Shown: piece by piece, positions 59,944 to 64,000 of the stretch
Layout of the letters: each line of letters begins with the position of its first letter
Numbering within the stretch: the stretch's first letter is position 1
Assembly: GCF_963678975.1 (NCBI RefSeq)
Contig: NC_089274.1
Location: forward strand, 3,894,001 to 3,958,000
DNA length: 64,000 nt
Direction of reading: 5' to 3'
DNA from: Dysidea avara
Taxonomy: Eukaryota > Porifera > Demospongiae > Dictyoceratida > Dysideidae
Translations under genes and position numbers: made by a program
The notes under the pieces: generated by a model
What the model was told of the DNA's origin: nothing
Seen by the model: the letters and a program-made list of their open reading frames with translations, nothing else
The model's database searches: none

Positions 59944-62319
59944 CTACTTAGTAACAATTGGGCCATGAATACTTATAGCTAAGGAACAAGAAAACACTGA
60001 TCTGTTTTCACAGTGGAACTACACTACATAACATGTGTGGCTGTAAGTGTTAGTAGCTATTGTGTTGCATAATGTCATTGTAACTTTATACAATGCATAG
60101 ATTAATCAGCATTTAATTAATTACTGCATGATTAAGGCTGCAACTGTGTTCTTAGTTCAGTGTTCCTACAGGAGTTTAACAAAAAAAAGCTAGCTATAAT
60201 ATACCTAAGTATCAGACTCACAACTTTTAAGGAGATGCACTTTGCATAAATTTCATGGATTTTATTCACAAAGTCTTGATGTTGACATTTATACACATGG
60301 AATTAATGTCTGCAATGTCGGTCATAAGGCCAACATATATATAACCATAATATATGGAACGAGTCTAGCAATGTGTGTTCATGCAGTCTTGCTATGGTTT
60401 GTTGAGTCAATACCTATAAGAGGACTTGTTTTACTTTTAGAAGAGTAGAAAAATCTTACACAAGTATATTATCATATGGTATATATTCCAGCAAAGAGAC
60501 AATAAAATATTATTTGATATGGGACAATACTTAACTTCTCCATTTTATAGACCCTTATTTTTCAAATAACAAATGTGACCGGATTTTGGAAAACCATGCT
60601 TTTGGGCACATGCAAAAGTTGCTGTGATATTTGTTGTGTACATAGGCTATAGCCATCAAACTGGTGCCTTTGGATGGTTTGAAAAACAAAGGAGTAATGG
60701 TCACAGAATTACAAAACAAAACCCAAACAAGTGTAAAATTGCGGAGTTGAGATATATACACAAATCAAAAAGTGCATGAAATTGTTGACTGAAAAAAGAA
60801 ACTTAGGGACTTCCTTATTGAGCACCCAAATCCTTAACCACTGAGCCATTGCTATCATGGCTGTTTATACTATAAACGAAAATTCTAGTAAAAGTATATG
60901 AGCTACTAGTGGAAATTCTTTGTATGTTCTATTTAGAAGTCCTCGATCTATTACAATAACATTAACAAATAGTCATGCAATGCAATGCAATACAGTATAC
61001 AATACATCATTGTTTTTGTTGATAAGAAGAAATGTGCAAACCCTAAAGCTAGCCTATGGCTGCATGCTTGCATGGGGTCATAGAAAGTACGAAAACACAA
61101 AGCTGTGAAAAAGGTGCAGGCTTCAAATTCTTATGTGAAAAAGGTTGTGAAATCAATGGTAGTGGCAAACCAGCTGCACTGATGTTACTAATAATGGCTG
61201 TGTGCATTATTAACATTTAATAGCACTGGCATCATTGCTACCATTTCTTGGCTACTGTCTTTGATTTCACAACTTTCAGTTTCGCCGCTTTTAAAGGCCG
61301 CACCTTTTTTCACTGTTTTTGTGTATACAGGTTAGTTTTTGATGCTCAACATTAAGTTCGAAGTGATTGTTAGCACTTAGCAGTGTAGTGATAGTTCTGA
61401 AGATGTTTATAGGTGGCCCCACTTTCCTTGTTCAATGTTTGTAAGAAAAGACTAGTTGAGCCAATACTCTAATAGAGCAGTCAATCACTCTAATAGAACA
61501 GTCACTTTTACATTTCTCAGTTCAAAGTTATGTAGCTACTCAAATTTTTACTTGTAAACTTCATTGTCAAAGTTGCCTCCCCTACACCCCATCCCTCCAC
61601 TCTTTGACCTGCTCTACTGCCACTGCATCATGTTGTACAAAGTGCTCTTGGTATGAAAAGATTGTATATGCAGCAGACACGCAGGATACACTTTGTAAAT
61701 AAAATGGAAAAAGCATACTGAAATCTGGAGCACTGTGAAATGTGTAAGCACAAAGGTAAGTGCATACAGTGCTATAAGGTTCTCAGTGAATAAACAACCA
61801 AAAAGGAATGATGTGATAATCGCAAAGGTAGATTTTTTATATTTAGATATTAAATGGTTGTGAGACTCAGACTGGAATATTTTTTATTAGGAATACACCC
61901 GACAAAAAAAAATAAAATAAAAAATAAATATCTTTTAATAAAATATCTTTGTTCTGTCTTATCCTTTCCATGTAAAATACCTGTTGTGAATGTCTTATCA
62001 GAACAAAAATCCTATAGCTGTATATTTTGCAAGTATCTACAGCTATACACAGTTATAAGCATCTTCTCTGGAAAGGGTGCATGCAGCTACAAGGTAAAGA
62101 ATGCGTAAATGCTTGCATAGACACGTAGAGTAAAAATCCAGAGATAAATTGGTACCTTGTAGGTCCCTGGTCCTCAGTCTACCGCTGAGTGAGGGAGTTG
62201 AGTTCATCCATGCATAATAGGTAATTTCGTCATTAGCAAGTAAAAAATCACGTGCGATCACAAATGTTCATACTGATCTCCCCGCCGAGAACTAGTCACT
62301 AGTTTCACAACTGAAGGAA
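59944..62319. other. Non-coding region with MITE fragments
   Basis: A GTGACCGGATTTTGGAAAAC end at 60575, an inverted pair around 61100-61320 (AAAACACAAAGCTGTGAAAAAG versus its complement) and palindrome motifs at 61465-61505. No gene recognised. Confidence 0.4.
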
Positions 62320-62923
62320 ATGAACGAAGTTTATCCTGCCACGGTAAAATTTCTTAACGGAAATCTGGCAACTACGCTGAAGGGATGGAAAGAAATATGC
62401 GACCATTTAGAGAAAGTTCTTGGGAAGTGTGAAATTCACAAAGGTCACGACAGTGACGAGTATACACTTATTCAGTACGAAAGTCTTACTATCAAGATCT
62501 ACGGCAAAATAACAGTGAATGACACCTTAACCACATTAAGCATGTGGGAAGTAAGTCTCAGATGCCATCTTTCTGTACATGTACTATGTTCGAGGCTATG
62601 TTGCGAGTGAGTAATGCCGCGTGGCCAGGACTTTCCAAAGCTCTGGCTTAACCAGGCCATAGATTGTAGAGGCTCTAAAATCTATGGTCAGACCCTCGCT
62701 CCCCGCGAGGGTCTGGTCTGTATCAATACTAGCATTTGTGCACTTGTGCAGCTAGAATGTAGTTAGCAGCTGTGCAGCTAGAATGTAGTTAGCAGCTGTG
62801 CACAGCCCTTGTGCTTCTATGAATATAATAGCGGATTATTAGATTCATGATCACCATATCCTGCTACAGGTAGTTAACTCACTCATGAATATGATTAAAA
62901 CTTGGAAGCTGTTGCCAAGAATG
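62320..62923 (+). CDS. Unrecognised gene, first exons (partial)
   Basis: Exon 1 (62320-62550, 77 codons) starts ATG and ends TTLSMWE before a perfect GTAAGT donor. Exon 2 (62870-62923), after TGCTACAG, adds VVNSLMNMIKTWKLLPRM in phase 0 and ends at GTAAGA. The N terminus (MNEVYPATVKFLNGNLATTL) is soluble and mixed-charge, with no signal peptide or motif I know. The next exon would lie beyond 62924 and was not identified in the rest of the window. Open frame, good splice sites and no repeat similarity support a real gene. Exon 2 is less sure than exon 1. Confidence 0.5.
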
Positions 62924-63139
62924 GTAAGAAGCCACAGGCATTGCAGAGAAACCGTATCAATTTTGAAAATGCTGCAATTTGATTGGTATTACCTCTATGC
63001 TTGCAGTTCCACAAGTGCCTGTATTGATACATCGCTAATTATTTTTTCCGTGTGGGACACAGTGTAAAGGATAAGGGGGGCGATACCAGAAATTTTTGCT
63101 TCCAATTCAGTGATGTCATACAGTACAATAGTACTGTAG

Positions 63140-63376
63140 AGTAGGGACCATAGCACATTGATAAAAAAAGTACTGAAACAAGCTGGAGTAGTCCATGATA
63201 TTAAATCACAGTAAAACAACAAGAAGTGTTATATCTCTACTGTGCATTTCCATTATGGTATCTTGAGCACAGTAAGGATATAACACTTCTTATTGTTTTA
63301 CTGTGATTAATATCATGCACTGCTCCAACTTGTTTCAGTATTTTTTTTTTGTCAATGTGCTATGGTCCCTACTCTA
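63140..63376. mobile_element. Long hairpin MITE
   Basis: Arms from AGAGTAGGGACCATAGCACA to TGTGCTATGGTCCCTACTCT, with inner pairs AGAAGTGTTATATC / GATATAACACTTCT. Loop about 40 bp. Partial relatives occur at 38060-38240 and 18688-18760 (CTACTCTAGTTGAAAATTCC). Confidence 0.8.
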
Positions 63377-64000
63377 GTTGAAAATTCCATTTTTTTGTGT
63401 ACTTGTGGTATTATACAGATCACACAAGTACTGTGGTTATTTTGCTTAGTAACCAATTAGTGAACCTTATAGTGCTAAACATCTCTCAATGAAGACTGGT
63501 GGTTTGAACAAAGCTTGAATTATAGTAAGTAACAGCTAAAACATTTCATTTTTTAATCTTTAATTGCATCAGCAACACATGCATGGTAATTGCAAGTTTA
63601 GCATGGAAAATGTAAACAGGTATCGAAATTTCCAATTCTTCATAAAAAGTACTTGATACCAAAATTTCGGGAATTCTGGTATCATGGGGTATCAATATTT
63701 ACTTGTATCACCCACCCCTAGCAAAGGAGATCTGACTAGGTGAGGCTATACCGTATAACCCAGATCTGGTTATATCATGTGTCTGCAGTGACCTTTGAAA
63801 GCCGCTGTCCAAAAAGATCAATACTCCCGACAACACCATGCTGTGTGCATTCAGATGTCATTGTACATATTAACTCAGTGCTATTGCATAGAGAACATGG
63901 GCCATGAGCTATTGTGTGGTAGTGATTTAGAGAGCTAACCTTCGGGATATATGTAGATTACGTTTTCGTGAACTGCTATTGTAGATAGCCCTTTTCTCCT
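63377..64000. other. Non-coding window end
   Basis: No supported gene. A small inverted pair GAAATTTCCAATTCTTC / GGTATCGAAATTTCC-like text lies around 63620-63670. Confidence 0.35.

Overview
The window looks like nuclear DNA of an early-branching animal, most likely a demosponge such as Amphimedon (inference). The reasons are intron-dense animal genes with small introns, very tight gene spacing at the left end, an AT-rich background, and a dense load of MITEs, SINEs and DNA transposons. There are no prokaryotic operons. One 200-base run of N (31093-31292) marks an assembly gap.

Layout. 1-1734: last exons of a TFIIIC90/GTF3C4-like gene (+). 2289-6993: complete seven-exon CDK12/13-type kinase (-). 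It lies back to back with a three-exon YAE1-like gene (+, 7142-7712), with 148 bp between the start codons. 7734-10030: five-exon type I membrane protein with an MRH-like (mannose-6-phosphate receptor homology) lumenal domain (-, gene A). 11116-20478: a divergent paralogue (+, gene B). Its 8-kb intron holds a decayed Kolobok transposon (13000-17192, TTAA target duplications) that carries a THAP/DDE transposase and, convergently, a P2X7-ballast-like ORF. 21446-21768 and 53812-53930: 3' exon and an internal exon of one or two further MRH-like genes (-, gene C).

23419-31092 and 40500-52106: two nearly identical copies of a Mutator-like (MULE) element. Its multi-exon transposase has a FAR1-like zinc-finger region, MULE DDE core, SWIM finger, AT-hook-like stretch and PHD finger. 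Copy 1 is cut by the N gap. The left flank of copy 1 and the right flank of copy 2 share the 9-bp TAAAGATAA, so the tandem arrangement may be a misjoin. 38635-39020: RGG-rich ORF (-). 57126-59943: decayed F-box/LRR-type pieces (+). 62320-62923: start of an unrecognised gene (+). The rest is non-coding and filled with hAT-like MITEs, GTGACC-ended MITEs, long hairpins, tRNA-derived SINEs, a 79-bp minisatellite and a dispersed 11-bp palindrome.

The host genes cover RNA polymerase III transcription (TFIIIC), Pol II CTD phosphorylation (CDK12/13), Fe-S assembly for the ribosome-linked ABCE1 pathway (YAE1) and, probably, sorting of glycoproteins (MRH-like receptors with tyrosine-type tail motifs). 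Gene ends are only tens of bases apart on the left, while the right three quarters is expanded by mobile DNA.
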